A DNA stretch of 64,000 nucleotides from Plasmodium coatneyi (GCF_001680005.1 NC_033566.1:2542001-2606000), one strand, 5' to 3'. Positions 1 through 12,222 are shown, counted from the stretch's first letter. Numbers and translations are program-made. Notes: generated from the sequence alone by a model not told the origin.

Positions 1-2211
1 AAGGGTTGTGGAAGAAATAAGGGAGTACATGCGGTGCACAGTGATGAATGTGTGGTTATATCAGTATTTGCGTGTCCATTGTGGAAAAGAAAATATTATA
101 GATAATGCACTTAAGGCAGTGGAAAATATGGGCAGCGATTCTGATGCAGAAGGAAAATGTAAGCCATGCCATTATGGGAAATTGGATTCCATGCAGGTGG
201 AAGGAATACAGATGTTAAAATATATTCAAATTACCATGGAAAAGAGGGGACAAATTATGGAAGCAATAAAGAAAGGGAAGAAGGAAGGAGAATGTAGAGT
301 GGAAAAGGAAAATGCAGAAGCGGCTACACCCCCAGAATCTTCCCCATCCTCAGTGACTAATGCATGGTTCCAAGATGTAGTACACTTAGAAAAACAAGAA
401 CAGGAGAAGGAGGATATAGAAAGAATATTGGGGGAAATTTTGGAAGTAAGTGTTGTATAATTTATATTAATATATGAACAATACATTATGCAAAAAGTTG
501 GAGTATAATATCTCAATTATTATAAGAAATAGAGTGAATACATGGAAGAAGAATGAATGAACATATATGTGTAACTGTATTTATTAGCAGGGTGCAGATA
601 TAACGGAAATTGAAGGAAGGTTTGGGGAATATTCAGAAATCAATGGGGAACCTTCAGTGGAAGCGGGGGATTTGGCTGAATCGGGTGCTGGTGGTGCTGT
701 ACCTGGTGTACCAGTTGCTAGCCCAGGTGTTAATTCAAGCGATCCCCAAGATGCTCATATAACAATTAGTCAGAATCAAAGTGGTCAAACTCCGTCCACC
801 CTTGATAATGGTTCTTCGCAAGATACAGATCCTCCCTCGGAGTTACCGAATTCAGATTCAAGTGGTGCAAATAGTATCTCCGCCAGTCCACTACCCATTT
901 TATCTACTGCGCCGGGAGTAACAGCAACATTATATTCACCACCAGCACCTAATCAAAATGGGACAGAAGTTGTTAAAGGAATACAGCACAAAAATTCATC
1001 ACCATCAGGTGGAATTATAATCCAGGGAGGATGGAATATATGGAATGTGAGGGATGGCGTTCTTACCCCATACCTTCCTTTCATCCCTGTGCTGATTGGC
1101 AGCGTTACCATTGGTTACCTCCTTACCAAGGTAAGGAAGAAAAAAGCTTCGCATAGTATAAATAATTGCTGTATATGTTGCACTTGTGTTATAATGGCTA
1201 TTATAATCATGATAATAATATTGCACCCTCCAGCACACTTTTCTTCCCTACGCCCTTTTTGTTGTGCAGTATTTCGGATTGTTCGGGCGACAGAAACGGC
1301 GTTACAAACGTATGACACAAATACCCCGTCCTCCTTTAGAGGAACACAGGGACGGAACGGATGTAACGATATCCTACGAACCTTATGAATATATCCTAAT
1401 GAGAGAAGGGAAAGGCCACCACCTTACACATACTACAGAAATACAGCAAAAAGAACATGTCAATCGCAAGACTATTATTGATATACACCTAGAATCAGTA
1501 AGCGAATGCCAAAACCAAAACCATGAGTCCGAATTAATGAACAAAGTCGATTTTCTTCAAATCATCGTGGAAGAATTGATGAGATTTAAGTTTATGAAAG
1601 AACAGAGTTCAGGTAATAATATATCAGATGATTCTTTACGAATCAATGTTTTATCCAACACTGATTCTGTAGGAACGGGAACAGAACAATTAGGAATGAA
1701 ACAAAATTTTTCCTTAGAGAATTTTTCTTTTTTAGAGAACGAATGCAGCATCCGATATTGGGTTAATTGGATCCAGCAAAATATGAATGTGTTAGTGGAA
1801 ATAAAAACACAACCTTGGTTTTATGACCTAAGGGTAAGTTGGAATGAATACCAAAGGGATTCTCAACAAAGTCTATTGAATGACGACGTTTCATCCATGG
1901 AAAGTCATAAAAAGGAATTGTGGAAAGAGTGGGTAAGGAAACAACGTTCCCTTATGGAATGGAACAGTCAAAAAGATTGGTTCAAACATTTATTCGACAG
2001 CATAGAAGAGGTGGATCCCGAAATGTTAGATCAGCAACAATTGTGTAAAGATTCGTATAAGCCGAACAATCGTTTAACAGTTAAGTTGTGGATGTTAATC
2101 TTGGCATTAGTATTTGAGGAGTGTGAAAGGGAAGAAAATGTGTGTGATAAGGAGTTTTATTTAAATCATTTATTACAAAATGTCTGTGGAAATATGACGG
2201 TGTTTTTATAA
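1..2211 (+). CDS. SICAvar: SICA-like variant antigen, 3' part, with W-rich cytoplasmic domain
   Basis: This is the 3' part of a gene that starts before the window. Read exons: up to 445, 591-1130 and 1270-2211, all joining in phase 0 with GTAAGT/GTAAGG donors and AG acceptors. The first exon holds a cysteine-containing helical domain matching the SICA alpha exon of the minus-strand gene at 29216-29923 (shared pattern RCTVMxVW, then CxxCxYGxxxSM). The second is a Ser/Pro/Thr-rich stalk ending in a TM of about 20 residues (around YLPFIPVLIGSVTIGYLLTK). The last exon starts YFGLFGRQKRRYKR, like other SICA tails, and keeps IIDIHLE and the DFLQIIVEELM segment. It then continues for about 170 residues that are tryptophan-rich (WVNWIQQN, PWFYDLRVSWNEY, LWKEWVRKQ, KLWMLILALVFEECE). 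That extension resembles the W-rich domain of SURFIN, PvSTP1 and the PfEMP1 ATS. Predicted product: infected-cell surface antigen with a cytoskeleton-facing tail. Family call is firm; STP1-like is the alternative name. Confidence 0.85.
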
Positions 2212-2299
2212 GTAGAAATAAAATATGTTAACAATATTCCACTTTTCCTTATTAAACGGTACACATAATGTGTTACAACGCTTACACTACCTATTTTCC

Positions 2300-2530
2300 T
2301 CTCATTATTATTATTATTATTTTTTTTTTTTGTATTGCATGAAAGTGTTTACATTGTTCATGTGTAATCAATATAAGTTCGAAGGGAAGAAGAGAAAAAA
2401 AAAATTTTTACTTTATTTTGATTTGTTTGGTAAAATTTTTTTTATTCCAGATTAAAAAATGCTTATTCATTTTGTTACAAAAAATTTTGACTTCATAAAT
2501 TTTTTTTGTTTATTAAAATACATGAATATT
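2300..2530 (+). promoter_or_regulatory. Conserved SICA 3' flanking block (copy 1)
   Basis: About 90-320 bases after the stop of the SICA-like gene lies a block that reappears, in the same orientation relative to the gene, downstream of both minus-strand SICAvar genes. Shared runs include GTTTACATTGTTCATGTGTAA with CAATATAAG, then ACTTTATTTTGATTTGTTTGG, then AAAAAATGCTTATTCATT and ACTTCATAAATTTT. It is probably 3' UTR or downstream non-coding DNA. Published work on P. knowlesi linked a SICAvar switch to rearrangement of conserved 3' non-coding sequence; whether this is the same element is inference. Confidence 0.7.
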
Positions 2531-2639
2531 TTTTTGAGAAGAATAAGCACCTTTCTTTCGTATCCGCATTCGGAGTATTCCTTTCCCTTCATGCGGAGTT
2601 ATTCAAAAATACAAATGGAAGGAAGAAAAGAAAGTAATG

Positions 2640-3110
2640 AAATATGAACAAAGGGAATAAAAAAAAAAAAATAAAGAAAAAGAAAAAGAAAAGAAGAGGA
2701 AATAAAGAAAAGGAAAGCGGAAAAAAGAAATGTCCAAAAAAATGTCCTAATATAAATTTTGTCACACAGAAAAAATTGCGCAAAAAAAAAATAAAAATGA
2801 CCTAGTATAAATTTTGTCACACAGAAAAAATTGTCCAAAAAAAAAAGAAATGCCCTAATGTAAATTTTTGTCACACAGAAAAAAATTGCAAAAAAAAAAA
2901 AAAAAAGAAAGGAGAAGACAGAAGGAAAAGGAAGAAAAGGAATAAAGGAAAGGAAATAAAAGAAAGAAAGAAACGAAAGAAAAGGAAAGAAAAGAACAGA
3001 AAAGAGAAGGAGAAGGAAGGGAAGGAAGGAAGGAAGAAGGAAAATGGACGACGACCGTGTGTATAAATCGCGCAGATGCAAAAATCGCAAATGCGAAGAA
3101 GAAATTTAAT
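2640..3110. repeat. A-rich low-complexity tract with three ~55-base repeats
   Basis: Between about 2730 and 2890 there are three imperfect copies of a unit with the cores TATAAATTTTGTCACACAG and AAAAAATTG. They are followed by a purine-only stretch of GGAAAG/GAAAGA type to about 3045. Long reading frames on the opposite strand are pure Phe/Leu/Ser low complexity and are not genes. The rest of the space up to KIR-1 (3110-3880) shows only AT-rich DNA, presumably the KIR-1 promoter region. Confidence 0.75.
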
Positions 3111-3883
3111 AATGGACCCAATGTAATGGACGCTTCCTACATATATGAATGAAGGAAAAAAGGAAGGAGGTCACCATGTTTGTGCTCACGAATTTTAAAC
3201 TTATGCTAACATATATTTATGAGAACATGGAAGGGGGAAGTACGTAATGTGCACGAGAAATTTCATAAGAACTTTATTTAAGTGGAATACGAATAATTGT
3301 GTTGTGAACACGGATAAACACGAAATTAGAATAAATTAGTAGAACAATAAAATATTCTATTACAACAGGAATAGAAGAATCCGACACACGCGGATAATGC
3401 ATTATGTTTAAATACTTCCGTATAATAAATATAAACAACAGCATAATGTAAATTCAAAGTGCAAGTATAAGTACCATATTTCAAGGAGGAAGAATTAAAT
3501 TCCTCCAAGAAAAATGAGTATTACTTATATAGGAATATAATACTCAAAAGGATACATAAGAAATATGAAAGTATAATATCTAAATAAGGAATGTATTTCC
3601 TGTTCTTACATTTTCAGCGTCCGATTCTTAAATTAAGGGTGAGTACTATACTTACATAGTATGTATGAGAATATAAAGGAAATATATGCATTAAGAATAA
3701 TTAAGAAATAAGAATTATGAATTATGAAGGTAGTAAGAATTTAATGTATAACCATGAATAAGTATAAATAAAACAGAAGGAATAGTCAGGAATACACTTT
3801 AAACGAGTGTATGCCGAGGGTGAACATATCCAGATAAAATTGTTGTAAACCGTCAAGTATTACAACAGAAGAAGCAGGAAAAA

Positions 3884-5756
3884 ATGTCAAATGAGGTAAG
3901 GACGAATGAAAGAATAGTATGGGTAAAATGTGCTGCGTATATTATACGTTAGAATAATATGCGCATATATGTGTAAAGTATAATATACATTGTAATTTTT
4001 GATGTCCACAGGGAAATTGTAAAGAGGAATGGAGCTCGAGGAGACTTTACCAAAGAATTCAGCAATACGCTGAGGGAAGATCATGTAGTAGTGATAAAGT
4101 TGACGAAGTCAAGAATCTAGTAGAAAGTACAATAGGGGGGTTTACCATTTCTGAGGAGAACGTACAAAAAATTATAAATGTCTGGTGTCAAAGAGTTCAG
4201 GAAACCGATAGCGTGCGCAGAATGATGATCTATGATAGCACAGCCTTTTATTATTGGTTGGGAGATATTGTATCGGGAGGAATATCGGACGGTGGCGATT
4301 TCGGGAATGCCATGGACACCTTGTACAGTACTCTGAGGACGTTTGTTGGTGACGCTAAATGTGATGATTTGTGCCCCGGTATAGGCCACAAAGAGTTCAA
4401 GCAGATGAAAGGACTGTACGAATACTGGAGTAAACATAGCAGAATAAAGGTTGAAGTGGAAAGAGGTGACGGGACCTGTAAGGAAAAGTGCAGAAAGTAT
4501 TTAGAAAAAATTAAGCAGGACTACCTGAGTATAAGTAGCAGCTGCCTGAGTCCGAAGGGAGGACCATACTGTACCGCATTTGGTAATATATTCAGTGGGT
4601 ACAATAGAAACAGGGATGAACCGAAGGACCCAACAAAACTATTATCCAAGTTAAAGACGAAAGAACAATGTACAGTGACTGTACCAGCACCCCTTGCACC
4701 ACCAAGAGCAGAAATATCTGAACAACCCGCACCAGAATCTAGACCCCATCCAGAAGCTCCACCAGGTGAACCAGGTAAAGAAGGTAACAAATATATTATA
4801 ATCCAAAAGTATTATTACAAAATATATAGGGCACATGGAAAAGAGGAGCCCGCACCCAAAAGGTGTACCTGCAACATTTTCATATCATGTGGTTGCTTTT
4901 TTCCCGCCACCCCCGCTCTCCTTTCAATTATACTTAACCGAAACCCATATTATTTTTTCCTCCTCTTCTTTTTTTTTTTGTACTTATTATTTACATTCAG
5001 GTGATCATCGTACTCCTGCTACGGACACCCAGGACCATATTCCTGGAAAAGCTGGTTCCGGTTCACAAGTCCCCACAGAAACAAAGAAACTTGAAGAAAA
5101 TAAACTTCATTCCCCCATGAGTAGCAGTAGTAGTTCTTCATCCTCCTCTAGCAGTAGCAGCAGTTCTTCAACTGGCAGTGCTCAAAACGTTACGGATGGT
5201 ACAGGCGCAACGTCGGACATCCCCATCATTCCGTCGGCAATTGGAGGAACAGCAGTATCGGCAGTAGCACTTCCCTTAGTTGGCTTCTTTTTGTATAAGG
5301 TAATTATGAGTGCACAATATGTAATGTACACAGCACAACTTACAAGCATTTATTCGTATAAACATCATATATAGAGTAAACTATATGTTATACATGACAC
5401 AAACATTCCTTTTTCTTTTCTTTCTTTACACTTCCCTTTTTTTCATTCCTTCCTTCTTTTTTCTTCAGTACACTTCTTTATTCCGTGGAAAGAAGAAGAA
5501 GTCCCCTAAAAGTAAAAGAGGAAGAGGAAGGAGATCTATAGAAGATGAATTAAACACATCATCGGACGACGACGACCCATCTACAGAATATTCTACAACG
5601 AATTCAACAGAGGAGTCAACCGAATACTCAGAGGAAGTTTCAACAACAGATGGGACGGAAGAATCTACCACCTATGATAGAAAACACAGAAGAACACGAA
5701 GAACAAATAATAGATCAGGTTACCACGAACGAAATATCGGTTATCATCGTATGTAA
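3884..5756 (+). CDS. KIR: KIR-1, PIR-superfamily variant antigen with Ser-rich stalk
   Basis: Read exons: 3884-3895 (MSNE), 4012-4774, 5001-5299, 5469-5756; about 453 residues. The large exon carries the PIR ectodomain: AFYYWLGDIV, a helix ending LYEYWSKHS, then paired cysteines (CxxxCRKYLE, and CLSPKGGPYC). It ends in a Pro/Ala/Glu-rich segment. Unlike its neighbours, an extra intron separates this from a stalk exon with a run of about 17 serines, followed by the TM (VSAVALPLVGFFLYK). The last exon is basic, then rich in Ser/Thr/Asp/Glu, and ends in NIGYHRM. KIR proteins lack a classical signal peptide and are thought to be exported to the infected-cell surface. The usual LPS motif near the N terminus is replaced by WSSRRLY. 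Phases are all consistent (the stalk intron is phase 1). Confidence 0.88.
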
Positions 5757-6435
5757 TGCACCATCGTATTTAAAGTGTAACTTTCCATATGTGAATTATA
5801 GATAATATACACAGAATATATGTTCTCTGTGTGTGTGAAAAAAAGTATAATGATTTCTTCCAATTATGAATACATAAATGACATAATTATATAATATAAT
5901 GACCTTCAATTATGAGGTACATAATGGAAATAATTATAAAATATGATGGGAAAGGGAAAAAATTCCATATATATGTGCATACAATTTGAGAAAATGTTTC
6001 CCCTTAAATTATAAGTAGCGTACACAACGAACGTGTGCACAAATTTGTTCAGCACACCTTACTTTGCACGTATGTTTTCACGTATGTATGCGCACATGTA
6101 CAAATCATGCCACGTGTACATATGTTTGTTTTAGTCATTATGAATTAATTCTTGTATTGTTACTATGTTTTCTTTAATTTTTCCTCAATAATTTTATTAT
6201 TACTGTTATTTTTTTTTTCTTTTGTGCGTTGAATTTTTTAACTTTTTTTTTTCGCAACATTCATTTCATTCATGGATTTTTTTTTTTTTTTTGTTGTAAT
6301 ATTTTACGCCTCGTAATTTTCCTCTTCGCGCGCGCTCGCTAGTATACGTTTCACTTTTTTCGCAGAGCAGCGACGGCAAAAACGGAAATCTTTTTTGCAA
6401 TTATCTGCTTCGCGGTTGTTAATTTATTGTTTGGT
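5757..6435. other. Intergenic, convergent 3' flanks
   Basis: No gene is seen. The stretch is AT-rich with long T runs (6220-6300) and a short GC-richer patch near 6330-6370 containing GCGCGCGC. It lies between the 3' ends of two convergent KIR genes and leads into a tandem repeat array. Confidence 0.6.
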
Positions 6436-7235
6436 ATTTTACAGTTTTCATTTTAATTGTATTCACATTTTACACAGTTTTCATTTTAACTGTATTCACA
6501 TTTTACACAGTTTTTAATTTTAACGGTGTTCACATATTATACAGTTTACATTTTTAACTGTGTTCACATTTTACACAGTTCTCAATTTAACTGTGTTCAT
6601 ATTTTAAGTGTTTTCATTTTAACCATGTTCCGATTTTAACAGTTTCCATTTTTAAATGTGTTCACATTTTATACAGTTTGCACATTTTTAAATGTGTTCA
6701 CATTTTACACAGTTTTCATTTTAACTGTGTTCACATTTTTACACAGTTTTCATTTCAACAGTGTTCACACATTTTAACAGTTTTCATTTTAACTGTGTTC
6801 ACATTTTACACAGTTTTCATTTTAACGGTGTTCGTCATTTTAACAGTTTTCATTATAACGGTATTCACATTTTTAACTGTGTTCACATTTTTACAGTGCA
6901 CATGTTAACAGTTTCAATTTTACAGTTTTCATTTTAACTGTGTTCACATTTTTTAAAGTTTTCATTTTAACAGTTTTCATTTTAACTGTGTTCACATTTT
7001 ACACAGTTTTCATTTTAACTGTGTTCACATTTTATATAGTTTTCATTTAAACTGTGTTCACATTTTATACAGTTTTCATTTTTAACTGTGTTCACATTTT
7101 ACACAGTTTTTATTGAAACTGTCTTCGTCGTATTTTACAGTTTTCATTTTAACTCGTTAACATTTTATACAGTTTTCATTTTAACTGTGTTCACGTTTTA
7201 CACAGTTTTCATTTTAACTGTCTGTTCACATTGTT
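6436..7235. repeat. Tandem array, ~30-base unit (TTTTCATTTTAACTGTGTTC...)
   Basis: About 25 imperfect copies of a unit of roughly 30-33 bases run through this stretch. The core reads TTTTCATTTTAACTGTGTTC followed by ACATTTTACACAG, with variants that drop one half. It ends right at the stop of the minus-strand KIR-2. Open frames across it (HFNCVHIFTQF type) are repeat artefacts. Confidence 0.9.
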
Positions 7236-7246
7236 AACTGTGTGTT

Positions 7247-9841
7247 CTACATGCGTTGATAAGCTATATTATTTCTTCGTTCATTCGTCCTTTGATGCTG
7301 TGGCGTTTTATTTCTCCTTTGACCATGTTGCCCACCATTATATATAGTAGATGCTCCATCTGTTGTGGATAAGTCCCTTATTGTGGAAGCTACAGTTGAG
7401 ACGTCCCTTGCGGAGTCGAATGTGGAGCCGATCGTGGAGCCTGTTGTTGAATTGTTGTCCGTTAATGTGTCCCAGTTCCTTGTACCTGATCTTTTTTTTC
7501 TTCTGCTGCTTCTATTACTGCTTCTAGTGGAGGTGCTTCCTCCTCCCGGCAAAAAGTTGTCCTTTATCCAGGAGGGTAAGAGATCGTACTACGAAGGATG
7601 TTAGATGGGTGGAAGGATGTGCGGGAAGGGTAGGTTGTTAGCGTGGAAAATATGTATGTGGACGTATATATATAATATACATATATATATACATACATAC
7701 ATATACATATGTACATATACATATATGTATATATATTTTTTTTTAAGTATGAAATAAGAAGGAAATAATAATAGTAAGGACTGTTATTATTATTGTTATT
7801 TAAACTTCTAAAATAGTAATAGTAGATATTACTTTATATAAAAAAAAGGCAGTCAGTGGTAGTGCTCCTATTCCTAATATGGAAGAAATGGCGGCGGTGG
7901 CTGCCGTACTTATTCCTTCCGAACATGATAAGTTTGCTAACTTCCGATCACAGTGTGCCTTATAATTATTTTCAAAATTGGTACAATGCGAACCGACATC
8001 AGTACCTTCACATTCTTTATGTAAGTTCTCATAAGTTTTGAAAATGTCTTCCATGTATTTCTTAAGTTCATCAGTACAACGGTATCCATTATTGCGCAGT
8101 TTGCTCTTTATAGTTGTGTAGTCTTGGGAGTGACTATACAGTTTTCTCATCAGCTGAAAATCATTTTTATTAATATCCTTATACAGGTTTGTACACTCAC
8201 TTGCATTTCCTTTTTTTGGTAATTTTCCGTAAATTTTGTTTATAACTTCCTGAAATTTACTAATGTCCTTGAATTTTCCCCATACTATATTCCCCAACCA
8301 AAAATAGAAGTACACACAATGTTCACTGCTGGCGGATTTTTTACTTCCCATTATGTGGGATATATAATACCAGGCTCCTGCAATTTTATCTATAGAGTCC
8401 TTAACTTCTTGGTAATCGTTTGATATATCGTTTAAATTCTCCCTTATTGGACTGAAACCATTATGGCTTTTGTACACCTCATAGCCAATGTCTAAACTCC
8501 CGTACATATCTTTTGAGGGCAAGTAACTCAAATACGGATCCTACAAAAATATTATTAGTGGAATATATACATATATAACCCCCAAAATATTCTTTTAATT
8601 TTTAACTTTCCCCCCACTATGCACATTAAAATATTATCATGAACACAATATGTGTGTGTACATTCACCCTAAAATTAAAGAGAAGGGCATTAAATTTGTT
8701 ACTATTACTATTATTGTTGTTGTTATTGTTGATGTTGATGTTTGTTGTTGTACTGACCTGGTTAAGGGGAGCGAAAGGATGAGCAGGATGACCCCCTTGG
8801 GGACCTCTTGCGTTGTGCTGTGTTTGTGCTTTACGTTCAGCCTGCTTTTTAGCAGCAGCAGCTGTATAATCTTCTGTATATTTTAGTTCTACGGTAACGT
8901 TCTTGTAGACTTTAACTTGCGGTGAGGACCCTTCTAATACTTGTGGTGAACTATCTGTTAGAGTTAAGGGGTTCTTATCACTGTCCTTCCCATATTTGAA
9001 TTTGAAATCCTTACAATATAGGTCATCGTCCCCTTTGTCCTTACAACCTTCACCTACAGCTTTAAATGCTTTAAGAGCGTCATTCAAGTGTTTGAAATAT
9101 GTTTCATCACAGGAGTTGTCATTATATTTTAGTTTCGTCTTTATACCTTCATAATCAAAAGAAAAGTCGAATATGTTTTTCCATTGATCAAAAATGTTCT
9201 TGCTAATTTTATCATTGTCTGGGTACAGAAGTGTACAATTATCTTTAAGTGGAAATTCCCCCAAAGCAGCGTAAAGTTCTTTCATAACTCTTAAAAAAGT
9301 AGGACCATCAGTCACCTTTTTCTCCCCGTTACTATTCCATACGATGTCACCTAACCAATAATAAAGGAAATCGCACCATGCAATGGGCAAGGATTCGTCC
9401 CCCCCATCTTCCTCTTCCTCCGTTTCTTCCACTACAAATATTCCTTCTTCCCCCTTTTCCTCCTCCTTCCTTTCACTTACGTAACACAATACTTTCGAAA
9501 TTTTTTCTGCTTCTTCTTTAATTTCATGACATGCATTTAATTTATTCCTAGCTTTTGTTTCTATTTCAGGCCACAAATCACAGCGGATCTTTTTTTCCTG
9601 GACTTTCTTATAGAAACGTATCTTAGATTCCAACATGGTTAAGTCCGCTTCCTGCAAATATGGTTGATAAATTATATATGTTCATTTTGGTACTTTTACA
9701 TTCATTACAATATGCATAAATTATTGTTGTGCGCACACATATACGTTTATGCATATGTACACTTTAAATGAAGAAGAGGAAATGTACCTTCAGGTATAGT
9801 TGCCCATCTTCTGCTGTTGCTACTGGTGCGGTTTCGGACAT
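7247..9841 (-). CDS. KIR: KIR-2, double-ectodomain KIR
   Basis: Read exons (descending): 9841-9788 (MSETAPVATAEDGQLYLK), 9651-8758, 8540-7833, 7588-7247; all phase 0; about 665 residues. The second exon is a full PIR ectodomain (CDFLYYWLGDIVW, FDFSFDYEGI, CKDKGDDDLYCKDF). It carries an unusual acidic Glu insert just before the WLGD motif and has no TM. It splices in frame to a second ectodomain that starts again with LSYLPSKDMYGS and carries CVYFYFWLGNIVW and LYSHSQDYTTI. This one ends in the TM (LGIGALPLTAFFLYK). The tail exon starts YDLLPSWIKDN and ends NNIAYQRM. Two separate genes is the alternative, but the second ectodomain has no visible first exon and promoter space of only about 220 bases, so one gene is preferred. 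Confidence 0.82.
7660..7745. repeat. TA/CA dinucleotide microsatellite in KIR-2 intron
   Basis: A run of ATATAC/ATATGT dinucleotides lies in the last intron of KIR-2. Several other KIR introns in the same position carry similar tracts (for example 19900-19950, 53050-53100 and 60600-60690). Confidence 0.7.
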
Positions 9842-10124
9842 TGTTTGATATATGGGCGTGTATGTGCGTGTTTTTCTATGTATATATATGTAATGTATGA
9901 GTATATATAATGTGAATTTTTATATATATGTTATATATAGAATGTGTGTTGTTTATGTATTCATGCAGAACATATGTGCAAGAATTCTTTCTTCCTTTAT
10001 AATGACTGCAACAGAGGAATATGCCCCATAAAAATTTTTACTTCTCACATAAAATAGTATACACATTGTTCCAATTTCTTCTGAGAGCAATTATAACAAA
10101 TTAAATACACACACATTTCAGTGT

Positions 10125-10310
10125 GTATCAAAATGATCACATCTGTATATCAAAGTTATCACATATGTATATAAAAATGATCACATCTGTGTATCAAAGT
10201 TAAAACATATGTATATCAAAGTTATCAGATATGTATATCAAAGTTAAAACATCTGTATATCAAAGTTATCAGATATGTATTTCAATGTTAAAACATCTGT
10301 ATATATATAT
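10125..10310. repeat. ~22-base tandem repeat (ATATCAAAGTTATCAC...)
   Basis: Around eight imperfect copies of a unit reading TGTATATCAAAGTTATCACA, alternating with variants AAAATGATCACATC and AAAGTTAAAACAT. It lies 300-470 bases upstream of the KIR-2 start, so it could be part of its 5' region. Confidence 0.8.
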
Positions 10311-11129
10311 ATATAATAAAAAAAAAAAAAAAAAAAAAAAGAAAATGTAAGCAACAACTGAGGGCAGGAATAAGTGGGCCAGGGAAGTAAAATGAAATAG
10401 AATAACAGAGAGAGAGTTAAAAAAAATTTTTTTTTTTTTTCTCTTATACACGTTCCTTCTTTATACGTTCCTTTCTTAAATCGTTCCTTCCTACGAACGT
10501 TCATTCGACCATTCGTTCCTTCCTTTACACCTTTTCTTCTTTATACATTTTATTCTTACAATATTGTATTGTGTATTGTGCACGGTCATTGTTTGGAATA
10601 TTTTATAATTGTTATTATTATTTACTTGACTTATTTGTTATGCATATGGAAAGGGAGGAAGGAAAGAACTACGCAGGGGAGGGCGTAAATTCCTTTTCCT
10701 CTTGAGTTGAAGAAGAATTTTTAACATGCACGTTGTTATTGCATAGTTCATTCTCCCTTAAATGGTGCTTATTAAGAAGTTGTTGACACATGCACATATA
10801 TATAGTATAGTTTATATATATATATATGGAGGAATTTCCACTCCACACCGAGTGTATAAATTTTATTCGTGTATATAATTAAATAGCTGAATTAATAGAG
10901 CAGAATTAATTCTATATAGGGGGGAAGGTATTGTGCAAATTATATATATATAGTGGAAGGATGCGGGAACACATATATATATGTGGAATAAATAAGAACC
11001 ACATGTATTTAAAGAGAATTGGATTAATTATATATATATGTGTAAAAAAGAAGACATATGTGCGCGCACGCATAATAACATCTACAAAATACACTTTTAC
11101 TCTCTCCGTTTATATGATTATATTAGAAA

Positions 11130-11360
11130 ACAGTAGTAATTCTTCTTTTTTCCCCTTTTCTTTTCTTTTTTCCCCTTTTCTTTTCTTTTTTTTCCTTTTC
11201 TAAAATGAAAAATTCCTTTTCTTTCCTTTCTCCTTTCCTCCTAAAATGAAAAATTCCTCTTCCTTCCTTTCTCCTTTCTCCTTAAATGAAGAATTATTTC
11301 AATTCTTTTCCTTAAAAGATGTAATTTTCTTTCCTTCCTTTCCCTTCTAAAATGAAAAGT
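11130..11360. repeat. Pyrimidine-rich repeat, ~50-base unit
   Basis: Three to four imperfect copies of a unit made of CTTTCCTTTCTCCTTTC followed by TAAAATGAAAAATTCC. No coding signal. Confidence 0.7.
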
Positions 11361-11754
11361 TCAACTTACCCTGTTTAGCCTAATAAAAAATATTCTACAC
11401 CTGAAGTTTTTACTAGAAGCCGGTCACGCAGTGTATGCACCTTAGTTCAGCAGTATAAAACCATAAAACAGATGCTCCATACAAACCCCTTGCTCATGGA
11501 TGTATGCAGACACATGGGTGCGCAGCAAATATATATCGTATAATGGTGGACACAATGGTCCACCATATTTATTGTTCGACCTATTCTATGGTTCCAATAA
11601 TAAATGTGTTGAGGTAAAAGAACTACATAAGCTGAACATCCCCCTACATACTATGTTAAGTATGATCAGCATGAACATTATTATAGTTCGAAGGTTCCTT
11701 CCTTTAGGAAGGTCCTACTGAAGGAATGGAGGGGGGGGTACACCGTCCAAAAAG

Positions 11755-12135
11755 TTCAGCGTCCCCACATATGGGGGATGTTCCCTTCTTTTTAGCAACT
11801 ATTATATTTTTCCCTCCGACATACATACATATATATGGTGGATGTTCCCACATACGGGTTCCCTCCCCCCTATGTGGGGAATGTTCCATATAGGATACCC
11901 CCTTATATGGGGTGGTCCCACATATGGGGTGTTCCCCATGTAGATGCCCCTTTATATGGATGCACCATATATATGGAATGTTCCCTTCCACACACAAATG
12001 GGATGTTCCCCACATAGATGTATCATATATATGGGAAGTACCCCCTTATATGGGATGTTCCCCATACATATATGGTGGATGTTCCCCATACATATATGGT
12101 GGATGTTCCCCATATATGGGGTGGAGTCCATCCCT
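11755..12135. repeat. Degenerate repeat GGATGTTCCCCATATATGG
   Basis: Roughly 15 irregular copies of a short unit combining GATGTTCCC with CATATATGGG or CACATATGGG. Spacing varies, with two perfect neighbours of 24 bases near 12050-12100. Frames across it give GCSPYIYG-type peptides in several phases, which argues against coding. Confidence 0.8.
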
Positions 12136-12222
12136 GAGAAATGTGTTTTCCATCCTCATTCCAGCTTCTACATTTGTGGAAACTAGTTTTTACTCATTCG
12201 TTATTTCGTCCTATCCACACAC

